DNA of 64,000 nucleotides from Arthrobacter sp. H16F315 (lineage in GTDB: Bacteria > Actinomycetota > Actinomycetes > Actinomycetales > Micrococcaceae). Location: contig NZ_JAMXSS010000002.1 in assembly GCF_024124825.1 (NCBI RefSeq), positions 3,162,001 through 3,226,000 of the forward strand, given 5' to 3'. Below the pieces are notes generated by a model. The model saw only the letters and a list, made by a program, of their open reading frames with translations. It did not search any database and was not told the origin of the DNA. Each line of letters starts with the position of its first letter. The stretch's first letter is position 1. The position numbers were made by a program, and so were the translations under genes. Of this stretch, positions 9,370 through 19,468 are shown in pieces.

Positions 9370-9909
9370 TTAGACCGGCGCGCCAAAACCGCCGGTAGAC
9401 CCGAAGCCTGCGCCGCCGCGAACCGAGCCACTAAGTTCCTGGACCGGCAGGAAGCGGGCATACTCCACGCGTTGAATTACCATTTGTGCAATTCTATCGC
9501 CGCGCGAGAGTTCGATCGCCTGGTGCCGGTCGGTATTGAGCAGCGTCACCGCAATTTCTCCGCGGTAGCCGGCGTCGACGGTTCCTGGGGCGTTAACTAC
9601 TGTCAGCCCGTGTTTGGTCGCCAGCCCGGACCGCGGGTGGATCAAGGCGACAAAGCCGTCGGGGAGGGCAATGGCAACCCCGGTCGGGACCAGTTTGCGC
9701 TCCCCCGGTTCCAGCACTACGTTCTCGCGGGTCCGCAGATCCGCTCCGGCGTCGCCGGGGTGCGCATACGACGGCGGTTCCAATCCGTCGTCGAGCATCT
9801 TCAGCTGGACCGTGAGGGTGGTGGTTCCGTATTCGGACGCAGGCTGCGTTTCCGGCAAATCTTCGGGCGTTGCGTCGGTGGCGTCCACGGCAGTCGTTTC
9901 TTCAGTCAC
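9370..9909 (-). CDS. dut: Deoxyuridine 5'-triphosphate nucleotidohydrolase (dUTPase)
   Basis: Hydrolyses dUTP to dUMP and pyrophosphate, keeping uracil out of DNA. Length 179 aa, including a 30-residue acidic head not found in shorter dUTPases. The trimeric dUTPase motifs are all present in order: HPGDAGADLRT (motif 1), PRSGLATKHG (motif 2), NAPGTVDAGYRGEI (motif 3), RGDRIAQMVI (motif 4) and RGGAGFGSTGGFG (motif 5, the C-terminal lid). ATG at 9909 is the only sensible start. It is divergent from the DUF3093 gene. Homologues occupy the same position beside DUF3710 and DUF3093 in mycobacteria. Confidence 0.97.
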   Translation of the reverse strand: MTEETTAVDATDATPEDLPETQPASEYGTTTLTVQLKMLDDGLEPPSYAHPGDAGADLRTRENVVLEPGERKLVPTGVAIALPDGFVALIHPRSGLATKHGLTVVNAPGTVDAGYRGEIAVTLLNTDRHQAIELSRGDRIAQMVIQRVEYARFLPVQELSGSVRGGAGFGSTGGFGAPV

Positions 9910-10028
9910 AGTTCCTCACTCTAACGCCAGCGGCGACGATCGGCCACGCGGCGTCCGGCGGGCCGGGATACGGGACCCGCTGCCGCCGCCAAGGTGAAAT
10001 AGCCCGGGAAAAGTGGAAAGCTGGCCTT

Positions 10029-10513
10029 ATGCCCGAATCCAGCGCAGCCACGCCTGCCCCCATAAGCACCCCCAGCGACGCCATAGTTGTGTACAACGAG
10101 AAACTCTGGCCGAACGCTTGGATCTGGCTGGTGGCCGCGGGACTGTCGGGCGCCGGGATTCTGGTTTTCGCTCCGATCAGCATGTTCGCGGGGATCACCG
10201 CCGCGGTGGTCCTTTTACCATCATCTCGGTGTTGCTGGTCCTGTCGACCCCTTCCATTACGGTCACGGCCGCCACCTTGCGCGTCGGCCGGGCCACGATC
10301 GAGCGCGGCTTTGTTGGCAGCGCATCCGCGTTCCGGGGCAAGGAAGCGACGGCAGAACGCGGCACCCGCCTTAACGGCCTGGCGTTCCTGTGCATCCGTG
10401 GATGGATCGATCCAGTGGTCCGGGTCGAGATCACCGACCCCTCCGACCGGACCCCGTACTGGCTGGCCTCCACTCGGCACCCGGACCAACTGCTCGCCGC
10501 CCTGGCCTCCTAG
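10029..10513 (+). CDS. DUF3093 membrane protein (frame broken once)
   Basis: Short membrane protein of unknown function, about 161 aa after repair. The start is ATG at 10029 (MPESSAATPAPISTP). The first half ends WIWLVAAGLSGAGILVFAPI and continues into the second half in another frame (FTIISVLLVLSTPSITVTA), then VEITDPSDRTPYWLASTRHP, the conserved DUF3093 tail. The break is at the TTTT run 10213-10216; a fifth T gives AAVVLFTIISVLLV. Two membrane helices near the N-terminus precede a cytosolic domain. Its position divergent from dut matches other actinobacteria, which supports the assignment despite the broken frame. Confidence 0.82.
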
Positions 10514-10675
10514 CCCGCACAGTCCCGGCAGTAAGGGAGCGAACGGGGCCCGGCTGCGGACCGAAAAGCCTTGGAAAGTAGCGGAAAATTGCGGCGCGCC
10601 CTCCGTCCTCACCCGAATTCGCCCGCATCGGTGGCAGAGTTTCGATTGTTAGTAATGCCAGGGTGGAGGATTTGT

Positions 10676-12016
10676 ATGCAGGATCTACGGCTTGTAGGCG
10701 TCCACGACGACGGGGAGAATCTCCTGTTGAGCGGCACCGGCGGCGAGATGTTCCAGCTGCCGATCGATGAGGCGCTTCGAGTGGCGGCCAGCAGGACCGC
10801 GGCTAAGGCCGCCTCCGGCGCTGCGCCCATTGCCATGTCTCCGCGCGATATCCAGGCGCGGATCCGCAGCGGTTCGACGGCGGCCGAGGTGGCTGAACTC
10901 TCCGGCATTCCGCTCGCGAAAGTGCAGCGCTACGAGGGCCCGGTCCTGGCCGAGCGCGAGCACGTGGCTGCGCAGGCCCAAAAGGTGGAAGTCGCTGCCC
11001 CGGCCCCAGGCCATGACGTGTACCGCTCCGTGTTTGGTGACCAGCCGGCATTGCTTGGCGACATGGTGGCCCACCGGCTCAGCGCGCACGGCATCGATGC
11101 CTCCACTGTGGAGTGGGACTCATGGCGGCGCCCCGACGGCAGCTGGAACGTGGTGGCCCGGTTTGAGGCGAAGGCCGGCGGACCCGCTGGCATCGGCGAG
11201 GAACCCCCTGCCATGTGGACCTTCAGCCCGGCCCGGAAGTCCCTGCAGAACGCGAACCGCTGGGCGCAGCAGCTCAGTGAACTTGAGCCCCTCGACGGTC
11301 CGGTCCCGGCCCGTCGGCTCGCTGCCGTCTCCGACCGGCCCTTCGATTTTGAAACCGACGCCGATGCCGCGGCGCGGACCGCCACCGCCCAGCTCCAGGT
11401 CGTCCAGCAGCTCCAATTGCAGCAGGAGCAAGAGTCCGACGGACTGCTTGACATGCTGCGCTCCCGCCGCGGCCAGCGCCTCGGTGTGGACGAGGACGCC
11501 GACGACGCCCTGGCCACGCTGCTGACGAACGGGGTCCCCGCTGCCCACCCGCGGCCCTCGGAAGTCCCTGCCGAGGTATCCGCCGAACCGGAACCCGCCG
11601 GGACCGGGGGCAACACTCCGGAACCGGAAGACACCGAACAGCCGGTTCCTGCCGCGGATCCCTGGGAACGACGCCGCGACGGCCGGCCCTCGATCATGTC
11701 CAGGCTCACCTTGGCGCCCCGGCACCAGGACGCACCGGATGACGCCCTGCGGCTGCATGATGGCGTCAGCACCGAAACGCGCGAGATCACGATCGCGGCG
11801 TCACAGCTGCGTCCGGTCGGCAAGCAGGGGCCTGTTTCCAGCCCGGGGCTCGATGAGCTCCTCGGCGGCGGAACGTCCCGGCGCCAGCAACGGGAACCCG
11901 CCGCGGCGGCCCGCGATGACCGCGACGCCGAGCAACCGGAGCGCCAGCCGGCAAAGCCGAAACGCTCCAGCATCCCGAGCTGGGATGACATCGTCTTCGG
12001 TGCCCGCGGGGACTAG
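10676..12016 (+). CDS. sepH: Septation protein SepH (DUF3071)
   Basis: SepH in Streptomyces and mycobacteria binds FtsZ and promotes Z-ring assembly. This protein is 446 aa. The conserved N-terminal DUF3071 part begins MQDLRLVGVHDDGENLLL and includes a helix-turn-helix-like segment (SPRDIQARIRSGSTAAEVAELSG, near residues 45-68). The long C-terminal half is disordered, rich in Glu, Pro and Gln, and ends with SIPSWDDIVFG, a short motif typical of the family end. ATG at 10676 follows GGTGGAGG at a proper distance. It is convergent with the phosphodiesterase gene. The family call is firm; the FtsZ role is carried over from homologues. Confidence 0.9.
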   Translation: MQDLRLVGVHDDGENLLLSGTGGEMFQLPIDEALRVAASRTAAKAASGAAPIAMSPRDIQARIRSGSTAAEVAELSGIPLAKVQRYEGPVLAEREHVAAQAQKVEVAAPAPGHDVYRSVFGDQPALLGDMVAHRLSAHGIDASTVEWDSWRRPDGSWNVVARFEAKAGGPAGIGEEPPAMWTFSPARKSLQNANRWAQQLSELEPLDGPVPARRLAAVSDRPFDFETDADAAARTATAQLQVVQQLQLQQEQESDGLLDMLRSRRGQRLGVDEDADDALATLLTNGVPAAHPRPSEVPAEVSAEPEPAGTGGNTPEPEDTEQPVPAADPWERRRDGRPSIMSRLTLAPRHQDAPDDALRLHDGVSTETREITIAASQLRPVGKQGPVSSPGLDELLGGGTSRRQQREPAAAARDDRDAEQPERQPAKPKRSSIPSWDDIVFGARGD

Positions 12017-12066
12017 GCCTTCTCCGGAAGATCCGGTGCCCCCGGCGCGGGGCCCTGGCCGCGCAG

Positions 12067-13293
12067 TCAGCCGCGGTGGGCCCTTCGTCCGTCCGCCTGG
12101 AAACACAGCAGCGGGACTTCACGTTCGGCTTTTGTCAGCGAACCGTGCTGGCCCACCACTTCAAGGGCCGTTGGCCGGACCCGACGGGTGTCATAAAAGG
12201 CCACGGCGTCCCTGGCCGCGATCATCACGTCCCCGATCCGCGGAACAACCTCGGCCCGGACCTCACCAAAGAGCCCCGCGGCGATGCCTTCCGCCCGGGT
12301 AAACGCCCAGATCCGCTCTCCGAATCGTGCCCGCCAGGCCTCAACAAGCCGCAACCGGCCGGCGTCGCCCGCCTGGTCGTCCAGGTACAGGTGGACCATC
12401 CGCGGCTCCCCCGCCGTGTGCCGGACACCGGCCACGAGTTCGGGGTCGGCGGAATAATCGATTCGCTGCGGCTGCGGCACGTCAAGCATGCCGTGGTCCG
12501 CCGTGAGCACAACGGTGGTGCCTGCCGGCAGGGTGGCGCTCAGCCGTTTGACTGTGGCATCGAGTTCCTCCAGCTGGTGCTCCCACTGCGCTGACTGGCA
12601 GCCGTAGCGGTGCCCGGCCTTGTCCAGTTCGTTGACGTAGAAGTACATCAGGGACCGTCCCGATCCGGCCATCGCCTCGGCGGCGGCAGCGGTCCTGGCC
12701 TGCGCGGTGGTGGCAGTGACGTAGCGGCCGCCACGCAAGGCAGCGCGGGTCATGGCCGAGTCACTGAACTTCGGGAGGCTGACTGTGGTGACGTCCACAT
12801 GGTCAGCGGACTGCTCGAACACGGTCGGGAACGGCTGCCACCGCTGCGGGTCGACGCCGGCATCCCAGCCGCCAAGCATGTTGACCACCCGGTCCTGATC
12901 CGGGTCCAGCACGTCGTAGCCCACCATGCCGTGCTGCCCGGCGGCCAGGCCGGTGCCGAAGCTGGCCAGCGACGCCGCGGTGGTGGACGGAAATGCGGAG
13001 TCCAGCCAGACCGGCACCTCGCCTTGCCCGGACTGCATGACGGAGCGCAGGAACGGTGTGTGCGCCGACTTCTGCTTCAGCAGGTTTCGACCCAGCCCGT
13101 CGGCGAGAACAACGCAAACACGCTGCGCAGCCGGCAACTTGAGCCGGTTCTCGAAACCCGGCACGCCCAGGCTGGCGGCAGCACTTGTGAGCACTTCGGC
13201 GATGGAACGCTCACCGAACGCCGGGGCCGCGGGCAGGTTCTGCGCAAGGGCCGCGGCGGAGGACAGGGGTTGGGGGGTGCCGGCCGGTGCCAT
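12067..13293 (-). CDS. Alkaline phosphatase / nucleotide pyrophosphatase family protein
   Basis: Type I phosphodiesterase/nucleotide pyrophosphatase fold, 408 aa. Metal and nucleophile motifs of the superfamily are visible: LADGLGRNLL (first metal Asp), FPSTTAASLASFGTG (Thr nucleophile), NELDKAGHRYG (Asp/His) and LTADHGMLD (Asp-His pair). No signal peptide is seen, so the enzyme is probably cytosolic, and the substrate is not predictable. ATG at 13293 lies one base after the stop of the DUF5998 gene, so the two form an operon. Homologues with the same neighbour are common in Micrococcales. Confidence 0.88.
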   Translation of the reverse strand: MAPAGTPQPLSSAAALAQNLPAAPAFGERSIAEVLTSAAASLGVPGFENRLKLPAAQRVCVVLADGLGRNLLKQKSAHTPFLRSVMQSGQGEVPVWLDSAFPSTTAASLASFGTGLAAGQHGMVGYDVLDPDQDRVVNMLGGWDAGVDPQRWQPFPTVFEQSADHVDVTTVSLPKFSDSAMTRAALRGGRYVTATTAQARTAAAAEAMAGSGRSLMYFYVNELDKAGHRYGCQSAQWEHQLEELDATVKRLSATLPAGTTVVLTADHGMLDVPQPQRIDYSADPELVAGVRHTAGEPRMVHLYLDDQAGDAGRLRLVEAWRARFGERIWAFTRAEGIAAGLFGEVRAEVVPRIGDVMIAARDAVAFYDTRRVRPTALEVVGQHGSLTKAEREVPLLCFQADGRRAHRG

Positions 13294-13294
13294 C

Positions 13295-14038
13295 TCAGCG
13301 CTGGTGGCCGCGGCTGGTGCGGCTGCCGAACACGCCCATACGCGGGCGCGGCGGAAGTCCCGGACCGGTGTGCGGGACCGGGGCCGTGGACCCGGTATTC
13401 ACGGCGCGAAGGGCACGGGCGAACAGCTTGGCGTCCTGGACAGCCTGCAGGCCGTCGGCCTCGGCGCTGATCCGGAGGACAATGTCTTCCTGGGCGATGG
13501 TGCCGCTGTAGCCATGGTCGGACTCGCACTGCGGGTCGCCGCAGCTCGCCGGTCCCATGTCGAGGCGCTGGCCGCCGGACCAGGCGATGGACAGGGTCAA
13601 CTCCCGCACGGGATCCGACGGTTTGTAGTCCTGGGGCTGGGCGTACACATAACTGAGCAGCACGGAACGGATCTGTGTCACCGGCACGGATTCGGTGGAG
13701 ACCTGGGCCACGATCTGTTCCCCGGCCTCGTCCAGCTGCTGGTCATCCACATGGGTGATGACGAGCATGTCCTCGGTCAGGACCAGCACGGAAATGTGGC
13801 GTCGGACTTCGGCGCGGTCGAAGTGCGTCTCCAGGTGCACCAGGTGGGCCACGCAGTCACGGCCGTCAAGTGCATCGGCGACGACGTCGGCCACCAGCCG
13901 GGGGTAGAAACCGGCCTGCTGCAGTGCCCCTTCCAGGCTTTGACCCTGCGCGCTGTGATCATGCAGGCCTTGATGGTGCGCGCCCGGACGTCCGGATACT
14001 GCCGCCTGGGGCTTGGGTGTCGGAGACTGAAAGCTCAT
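13295..14038 (-). CDS. DUF5998 family protein
   Basis: Soluble protein of 247 aa and unknown function. Recognisable stretches are LEGALQQAGFYPRLVADVVADAL, an acidic-basic core (HLETHFDRAEVRRHISVLVLT), and a Cys pair in ASCGDPQCESDHGYSG that could bind metal. I chose ATG at 14038 (MSFQSPTPK) because GGGGA lies just upstream; a GTG five codons earlier is also possible. The tail is basic and proline-rich (GPGLPPRPRMGVFGSR). It is immediately followed by the phosphodiesterase gene, so the two are likely co-expressed. Confidence 0.82.
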   Translation of the reverse strand: MSFQSPTPKPQAAVSGRPGAHHQGLHDHSAQGQSLEGALQQAGFYPRLVADVVADALDGRDCVAHLVHLETHFDRAEVRRHISVLVLTEDMLVITHVDDQQLDEAGEQIVAQVSTESVPVTQIRSVLLSYVYAQPQDYKPSDPVRELTLSIAWSGGQRLDMGPASCGDPQCESDHGYSGTIAQEDIVLRISAEADGLQAVQDAKLFARALRAVNTGSTAPVPHTGPGLPPRPRMGVFGSRTSRGHQR

Positions 14039-14141
14039 GGTCCCCATTTTCACAGATCGGCTGGGGACATGCTAACCCGTTGCCGGCCGGGCGCCGCCGC
14101 CGCCGCGGCGCCGGCACTCCCCAGCACCGGCTCCCGGGCCG

Positions 14142-16832
14142 TCAGCTGCGCATGGCCCGGCGGGCGCTGTCGGTGCGCTGGGCAGCATTCGCGATCCGGA
14201 CGTCGGCAGCGAGGATGGCCGCGCCGTCCGGCCCGGCGAGCACGGGGTTGAAGTCCACCAAGGCGATTTCCGGGTGGTTGTCCTTGAGCTTGGTCAGCCG
14301 CGCCGCGAGGTCCTCCAGGGACCGCGCATCCACGGCCGGCAACCCCTGGTAGCCGAAGAGCTTGCGCGAGGCACGGGGGGACCGGATGAAATCATGCAGG
14401 TCGGAGCCGGAGAGCGGAGGCACCCGGTGGGCCCAGTCGTCCAGCAGGTTGACCGCATCGCCGGCCAGGCCAAAGGAAACCACGGGGCCCAGCAGCGGGT
14501 CCTCAATGGCGCGGAAGGTGCACGCCTGGCCTACCGGCGCCATGGTCTGCACCTCCAGCGACGGCGAGCCGTAGCGTTCCAGCGACTTGCGCATCTCCAG
14601 TACGTTGCGGCGCAGCGAGTCCGCATCCTGGATGTCCAGGCGCACCCCGCCCAGGTCCAGGCGGTGCCGCAGCGCAGGATCGGTTGTTTTCAGGGCCACC
14701 GGCCAGCCAAGCCGGTCCGCGGCCGCGAGGGCCTGTTCGACGGTGTCGAAGCCGACCGACGGCACCACCCGGATACCGTAGCGGGCCAGCAGGCTGGCGG
14801 CCGTGTCCGGGTCCAGCCGGAGCAGTTGCTCACCGCCCACCCCGGCCAGCAGGCGTTCGAGCTCCTCGTGGGTGCCTTCGGGGTCGCAGCCCTCCGGCTC
14901 GGTAAACAATCCCTGGTCCCGGTCCAGCCACTGGGCGTAACGGACCACGGCACTAAGCGCCGCCACTGCCGTCCCGGGGTTGGAGAAGCAGGGAACCGCC
15001 GCCGGACCCGCGTCGGCCCCAACCATTCCTTCAACGTAGATCGAGGGGTCCAGGAGCCCGCTGAACGCCGCGACCACGGGTTTGCCCGCCGCCACGGAAC
15101 ATTCGGCAAGCACTTCGGCGATCTTCTCTACGGTCAGGCCGTGGGCCGGGAGCAGGGCGACCATCACGGTGTGGACGGTGTCCGCCGTGAGGATCTCCTG
15201 CAGGCTGTGCCGCAGCGCGGGCAGCGCCACGGACATCCCGGCGTCGAGGTCGACGTCGGTGACGATCTGCTCCACACCGAGGCCCTGGGCCGCCGCACTG
15301 TCAGCAACGACCTTGCCAAGGGCCCGCGAATTGCTAAAGACGGCGATACCCGGCCCCTTAGGCAGCGGCTGGCTCGAGACGATCTGCGCGACATCCATAA
15401 GTTGCTCGATCGTCTCAACGCGGATCACGCCGGCCTGGCGCATCATCGCGTCAAGTGCCTCGGGCGGCGCCAAGGTGGTGCGGACCGCGTGGCCGGGAGG
15501 CAGGCCCAGGCCCGTCGCGCCGGACTTGGCCACGATGACCGGCTTGGTCCTGGCCAGGCGCCGGGCCAGGCGCGAAAATTTGCGCGGGTTGCCGATCGAT
15601 TCCAGATAGAGGCCAACGGCGGTGGTGTCGGCGTCGTCCTCCCAGAACTGCATCATGTCGTTGCCGGAGACGTCGGCCCGGTTCCCGGCCGAGAGGAACG
15701 TGGAGATCCCAACGCGGCGCCGGCTGGAGGCGGCGTAGAGCGAGACACCGATCGCCGCTGACTGGCTGAACAAGCCCAGGCCGCCGCGGCCGGCCAGTGT
15801 GGGCGCCATCGAGGCGTTCAGTGATACAGCAGGGTTGGTGTTCACAATGCCCAGCGAGGCCGGCCCGATTACCCGCATGCCGTTAGCACGGGCCTGCCGG
15901 ACGAGTTCGCGCTGCCGGGCCAGGCCGCGTTCGCCGTCGTCGGCATAGCCGGAGGTAGCCACCACAATTCCCTTGACCCCGGCGGCGCCGCACTCCGCCA
16001 CGATTTTGGGGACCTCGGCATAGGGGACGGCGATGATGGCCAACTTAACCGGGCCCGGCACTTCGGCGAGCCGGGCAAAGGAGAGCATGCCGGCCAGCTC
16101 GAAGGCTTCCGGGTTGATGGCATAGACCGGGCCGGTGAAGCCGCCCTCGATGATGTGCTCCAGCAACTGGTAGCCCACGGTGCCCCATTTGCGGCTGGCC
16201 CCGATCACGGCGACAGAGGACGGCGCGAGCAGTTCCTGGATGCTGCGGGCCTCGGCGCGGTGTTCCCGGGACTCCATCACGGCACGGGACTTGTCGGTGG
16301 GGTCGATATTAAATTCGAGGCTGACCACACCGTCGTCGAAATGGCGTTTGACGTCGTAGCCGGCATCTGAGAACACCATCAGCATCTTGCGGTTTTCCGG
16401 GAGGACCTCGGCGCTGAATTTCCGGATCCCGTTTTCGCGGGCGGCGGCGGCGAGGTGTTCAAGCAGAATGGACCCGATGCCGCGGCCCTGGTGCGCGTCG
16501 GCGATGTTAAAGGCCACCTCGGCGTCGGCGGGGTCATCGAGCCGGTCATAGCGGCCGATGCCCATGATTTCCCCGCCCACTGTGATCACGAGGGCCACGC
16601 GGTCCTTGTAGTCCACTTCGGTGAACCGTTTGAGTTCCTTGGCGGACAGCTTGGACTTAAAGGCAAAGAACCGCATGTAGATGGACTTCTGCGACTGTCC
16701 CACGTGGAAAGCCTGGACAGCGTCCGAGTCGGACGGGTGGATCGGGCGCAGATGGGCCGTCCCGCCGTCACGCAGGACAACATCGGCTTCCCAATATTCC
16801 GGATATACGCCTTCCGCGGGCTGATCCACCAT
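14142..16832 (-). CDS. GNAT acetyltransferase fused to acyl-CoA synthetase (ADP-forming) domains
   Basis: Large cytosolic fusion of 896 aa. Residues 18-175 are a GNAT domain (EVAFNIADAHQGRGIGSILL is the acetyl-CoA loop). Residues 200-300 are a CoA-binding Rossmann domain (SVAVIGASRKWGTVGYQLL), then succinyl-CoA-synthetase-like flavodoxin domains to about 640, and an ATP-grasp domain at the C-terminus (SLLARYGIRVVPSV, WPVALKTTD, PLLGPVVSFGLAG). E. coli PatZ has the same parts in the opposite order, with GNAT last. A role in protein lysine acetylation is therefore plausible but inferred. Whether the ligase half is active cannot be told. The gene is divergent from parC with 67 bases between starts. 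Confidence 0.9.
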   Translation of the reverse strand: MVDQPAEGVYPEYWEADVVLRDGGTAHLRPIHPSDSDAVQAFHVGQSQKSIYMRFFAFKSKLSAKELKRFTEVDYKDRVALVITVGGEIMGIGRYDRLDDPADAEVAFNIADAHQGRGIGSILLEHLAAAARENGIRKFSAEVLPENRKMLMVFSDAGYDVKRHFDDGVVSLEFNIDPTDKSRAVMESREHRAEARSIQELLAPSSVAVIGASRKWGTVGYQLLEHIIEGGFTGPVYAINPEAFELAGMLSFARLAEVPGPVKLAIIAVPYAEVPKIVAECGAAGVKGIVVATSGYADDGERGLARQRELVRQARANGMRVIGPASLGIVNTNPAVSLNASMAPTLAGRGGLGLFSQSAAIGVSLYAASSRRRVGISTFLSAGNRADVSGNDMMQFWEDDADTTAVGLYLESIGNPRKFSRLARRLARTKPVIVAKSGATGLGLPPGHAVRTTLAPPEALDAMMRQAGVIRVETIEQLMDVAQIVSSQPLPKGPGIAVFSNSRALGKVVADSAAAQGLGVEQIVTDVDLDAGMSVALPALRHSLQEILTADTVHTVMVALLPAHGLTVEKIAEVLAECSVAAGKPVVAAFSGLLDPSIYVEGMVGADAGPAAVPCFSNPGTAVAALSAVVRYAQWLDRDQGLFTEPEGCDPEGTHEELERLLAGVGGEQLLRLDPDTAASLLARYGIRVVPSVGFDTVEQALAAADRLGWPVALKTTDPALRHRLDLGGVRLDIQDADSLRRNVLEMRKSLERYGSPSLEVQTMAPVGQACTFRAIEDPLLGPVVSFGLAGDAVNLLDDWAHRVPPLSGSDLHDFIRSPRASRKLFGYQGLPAVDARSLEDLAARLTKLKDNHPEIALVDFNPVLAGPDGAAILAADVRIANAAQRTDSARRAMRS

Positions 16833-16899
16833 AGGCTTAGCCTAGTCATAAAGTTACGCAGCGCACGCTCAGCACCCCGCAGAAGGACCCACCAGCCTC

Positions 16900-19419
16900 A
16901 TGGCCCGCCGCCAAAGCCCGTCCCCGGCAGGGGAAAGCAGCCAGGATTTCGTCGAGAACATCGTCGACATCGATGTCACCTCGGAGATGGAAGGATCGTT
17001 CCTCGAGTACGCCTATTCGGTGATCTACTCGCGGGCCCTTCCGGATGCCCGCGACGGGCTGAAACCTGTGCAGCGGCGCATCCTGTACATGATGAGCGAA
17101 ATGGGCCTCCGGCCGGACCGCGGCCACGTCAAGAGCGCCCGCGTGGTGGGCGAGGTGATGGGTAAGCTTCACCCGCACGGTGACACCGCCATTTACGACG
17201 CGATGGTGCGCATGGCGCAGGACTTCTCGCTGCGGCTGCCGCTTATCGACGGCCACGGCAACTTCGGCTCGCTCGACGACGGACCCGCCGCACCCCGGTA
17301 CACCGAGGCCCGGCTCGCGGCGGCGGCATTAACGCTGACCGACCACCTCGACGAGGACGTGGTGGACTTCGTCCCCAACTACGACAACCAGCTGACCCAG
17401 CCGGACGTGCTGCCGGCGGCGTTCCCGAATCTGCTGGTCAACGGCGCCACGGGCATCGCCGTCGGGATGGCCACGAACATGGCCCCGCACAACCTGGTCG
17501 AAGTGATTGCCGCCGCGCGGCACCTGATCGAGTACCCGGAGGCCACGCTCGAGGACATCATGAAGTTCGTCCCCGGCCCTGACCTGCCCACCGGCGGACG
17601 GATCGTGGGCCTCGACGGCATCCGCGACGCGTACGCGACCGGCCGCGGCTCGTTCAAGACCCGCGCCAAGGTGGAGGTCGAGCAGCTCTCGGCCCGCCGC
17701 ACCGGTCTGGTGGTCACTGAACTGCCGTACATGGTGGGACCGGAAAAGGTGATCGAGAAGATCAAGGACGCCGTTAACGGCAAGAAGCTGACCGGTATCA
17801 GCGACATCGTGGACCTCACGGACCGCAAGCACGGCCTGCGCCTCGTGATCGAACTGAAGAACGGCTTTAACCCCGCTGCCGTGCTCCAGCAGCTCTACCG
17901 CTATTCGCCGATGGAGGATTCCTTCGGCATCAACAACGTCACGCTCGTCGACGGCCAGCCGCAGACCCTCGGCCTGCTGCAGTTGCTCTCCGTCTACGTG
18001 GAGCACCGCATTAACGTGGTGCGCCGGCGAACCGCTTACCGGCTCGGCAAGAAGAAGGACCGCCTGCACCTGGTCGAGGGCCTCCTGATCGCGATCGTGG
18101 ACATTGACGAGGTCATCCAGATCATCCGGTCCTCGGACGAGGCGGCCGCGGCCCGGACCCGGCTGATGTCCATCTACGATCTCTCGGAGATCCAGGCCAA
18201 CTACATCCTGGAACTCCGGCTCCGGCAGCTGACCAAGTACTCCCGGATCGAGTTGGAGAAGGAGCAGGACGAGTTGCGCGTCGAGATTGCCGAGCTCGAG
18301 GCCATCCTCGGCTCCAGCGAGCGGCTCCGCGGATTGGTGTCCGCCGAGCTGGCAGAGATCGCGGAAAAATATGGAACTCCCCGCCGCACCGTGCTGCTGG
18401 AATCCGAGGCCGTCTCCCCCACTGTCGCCGCGCTGGCCGCCGCGACGGGTACCCGGGGCAAGGCTGCGCCGCTGGCCCTCGAAATCCCGGATGACCCCTG
18501 CTGGGCGATCCTGACGGTGTCCGGGCAAATTGCGCGGACCACCAACCAGGACAGCCTCGCCGAATCGGGTCCGCGGACCAGGCACGATGTGTTCGCCTCG
18601 GTGGTGAAGTCCTCGGCGCGCGGCGAGATCGCCGCCGTCACCTCGCAGGGCCGTATGCTTCGGCTCCAGGTGATGGACATGCCGGTGTTGCCGCCGACTT
18701 CCGGTACACCGAACATGGCCGGCGGCGTCCCGGCCAAGGACTTCATCACCCTGCTCAAGGGCGAATCGCTTGTGGCATTCGCGCCGCTGGATGAGGTGCT
18801 CGCCATTGGCACTGCCCAGGGCGTCGTGAAACGTGTCCAGCCCGATTACCCGCTGAACCGCGAGGACTGGGAAGCCATCGCGCTCAAGGACAAGGACACC
18901 GTGGTGGGGGTGGCCCCCGCCGGGTCCGACGACGTCGACCTCGTTTTTGTGACCCGGCAGTCCCAGCTCCTGCGCTTCGCCGCCTCCGCTGTCCGTCCGC
19001 AAGGCAGGACCGCCGGCGGCATGGCCGGGATCAAGCTGGCCGCCGGGGACCGGGTGATGTTCTTCGGCGCCGCGAGCCCGGACGACAGCGCCGCAGTCGT
19101 CGTGACCATCGCGGGCACGGAGGGGGCCCTGCCGGGCACGGCCCCTGGGGCCGCCAAGGTCACGGCGCTGGCCGAATACCCTGCCAAGGGCCGCGCCACC
19201 GCCGGGGTCCGGGCACACCGTTTCCTCAAGGGTGAGGACACCCTGCTCCTCGCGTGGGCAGGCCACGGCCCGGCAAAGGCTTCCTCGCTTGCCGGTGTGG
19301 CGCGTTCCCTTCCCGGTGAACACGGCCGCCGCGACGGCTCCGGCATTCCGCTCTCGCAGGCAATCGACGCGATCGGCCCGAGTATGTCCTGGCAGCCGGA
19401 ACCCGGTGCGGATTCCTAA
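16900..19419 (+). CDS. parC: DNA topoisomerase IV subunit A
   Basis: Cleavage-rejoining subunit of a type IIA topoisomerase, 839 aa. The N-terminal winged-helix domain carries the quinolone region ([19 protein letters not shown]) and the catalytic tyrosine in [10 protein letters not shown] near residue 135. A coiled-coil arm ([20 protein letters not shown]) and a C-terminal beta-pinwheel follow. The GyrA-box (QRRGGKG-like) that gyrase needs for supercoiling is not seen, and parE lies in the same window, so I call ParC, not GyrA. ATG at 16900 is preceded by AAGGA at 16882. The frame is intact. Micrococcales keep topoisomerase IV, whereas mycobacteria lack it. Confidence 0.93.
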   Translation: MARRQSPSPAGESSQDFVENIVDIDVTSEMEGSFLEYAYSVIYSRALPDARDGLKPVQRRILYMMSEMGLRPDRGHVKSARVVGEVMGKLHPHGDTAIYDAMVRMAQDFSLRLPLIDGHGNFGSLDDGPAAPRYTEARLAAAALTLTDHLDEDVVDFVPNYDNQLTQPDVLPAAFPNLLVNGATGIAVGMATNMAPHNLVEVIAAARHLIEYPEATLEDIMKFVPGPDLPTGGRIVGLDGIRDAYATGRGSFKTRAKVEVEQLSARRTGLVVTELPYMVGPEKVIEKIKDAVNGKKLTGISDIVDLTDRKHGLRLVIELKNGFNPAAVLQQLYRYSPMEDSFGINNVTLVDGQPQTLGLLQLLSVYVEHRINVVRRRTAYRLGKKKDRLHLVEGLLIAIVDIDEVIQIIRSSDEAAAARTRLMSIYDLSEIQANYILELRLRQLTKYSRIELEKEQDELRVEIAELEAILGSSERLRGLVSAELAEIAEKYGTPRRTVLLESEAVSPTVAALAAATGTRGKAAPLALEIPDDPCWAILTVSGQIARTTNQDSLAESGPRTRHDVFASVVKSSARGEIAAVTSQGRMLRLQVMDMPVLPPTSGTPNMAGGVPAKDFITLLKGESLVAFAPLDEVLAIGTAQGVVKRVQPDYPLNREDWEAIALKDKDTVVGVAPAGSDDVDLVFVTRQSQLLRFAASAVRPQGRTAGGMAGIKLAAGDRVMFFGAASPDDSAAVVVTIAGTEGALPGTAPGAAKVTALAEYPAKGRATAGVRAHRFLKGEDTLLLAWAGHGPAKASSLAGVARSLPGEHGRRDGSGIPLSQAIDAIGPSMSWQPEPGADS

Positions 19420-19468
19420 GCCGGCAACGGCGCATGCTGCGGCGGGACAATACGCTTAGACTGCTCCC

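Noticed and set aside
16900..19419. Gyrase subunit A
   Set aside because: No GyrA-box is visible and a ParE partner is close by.
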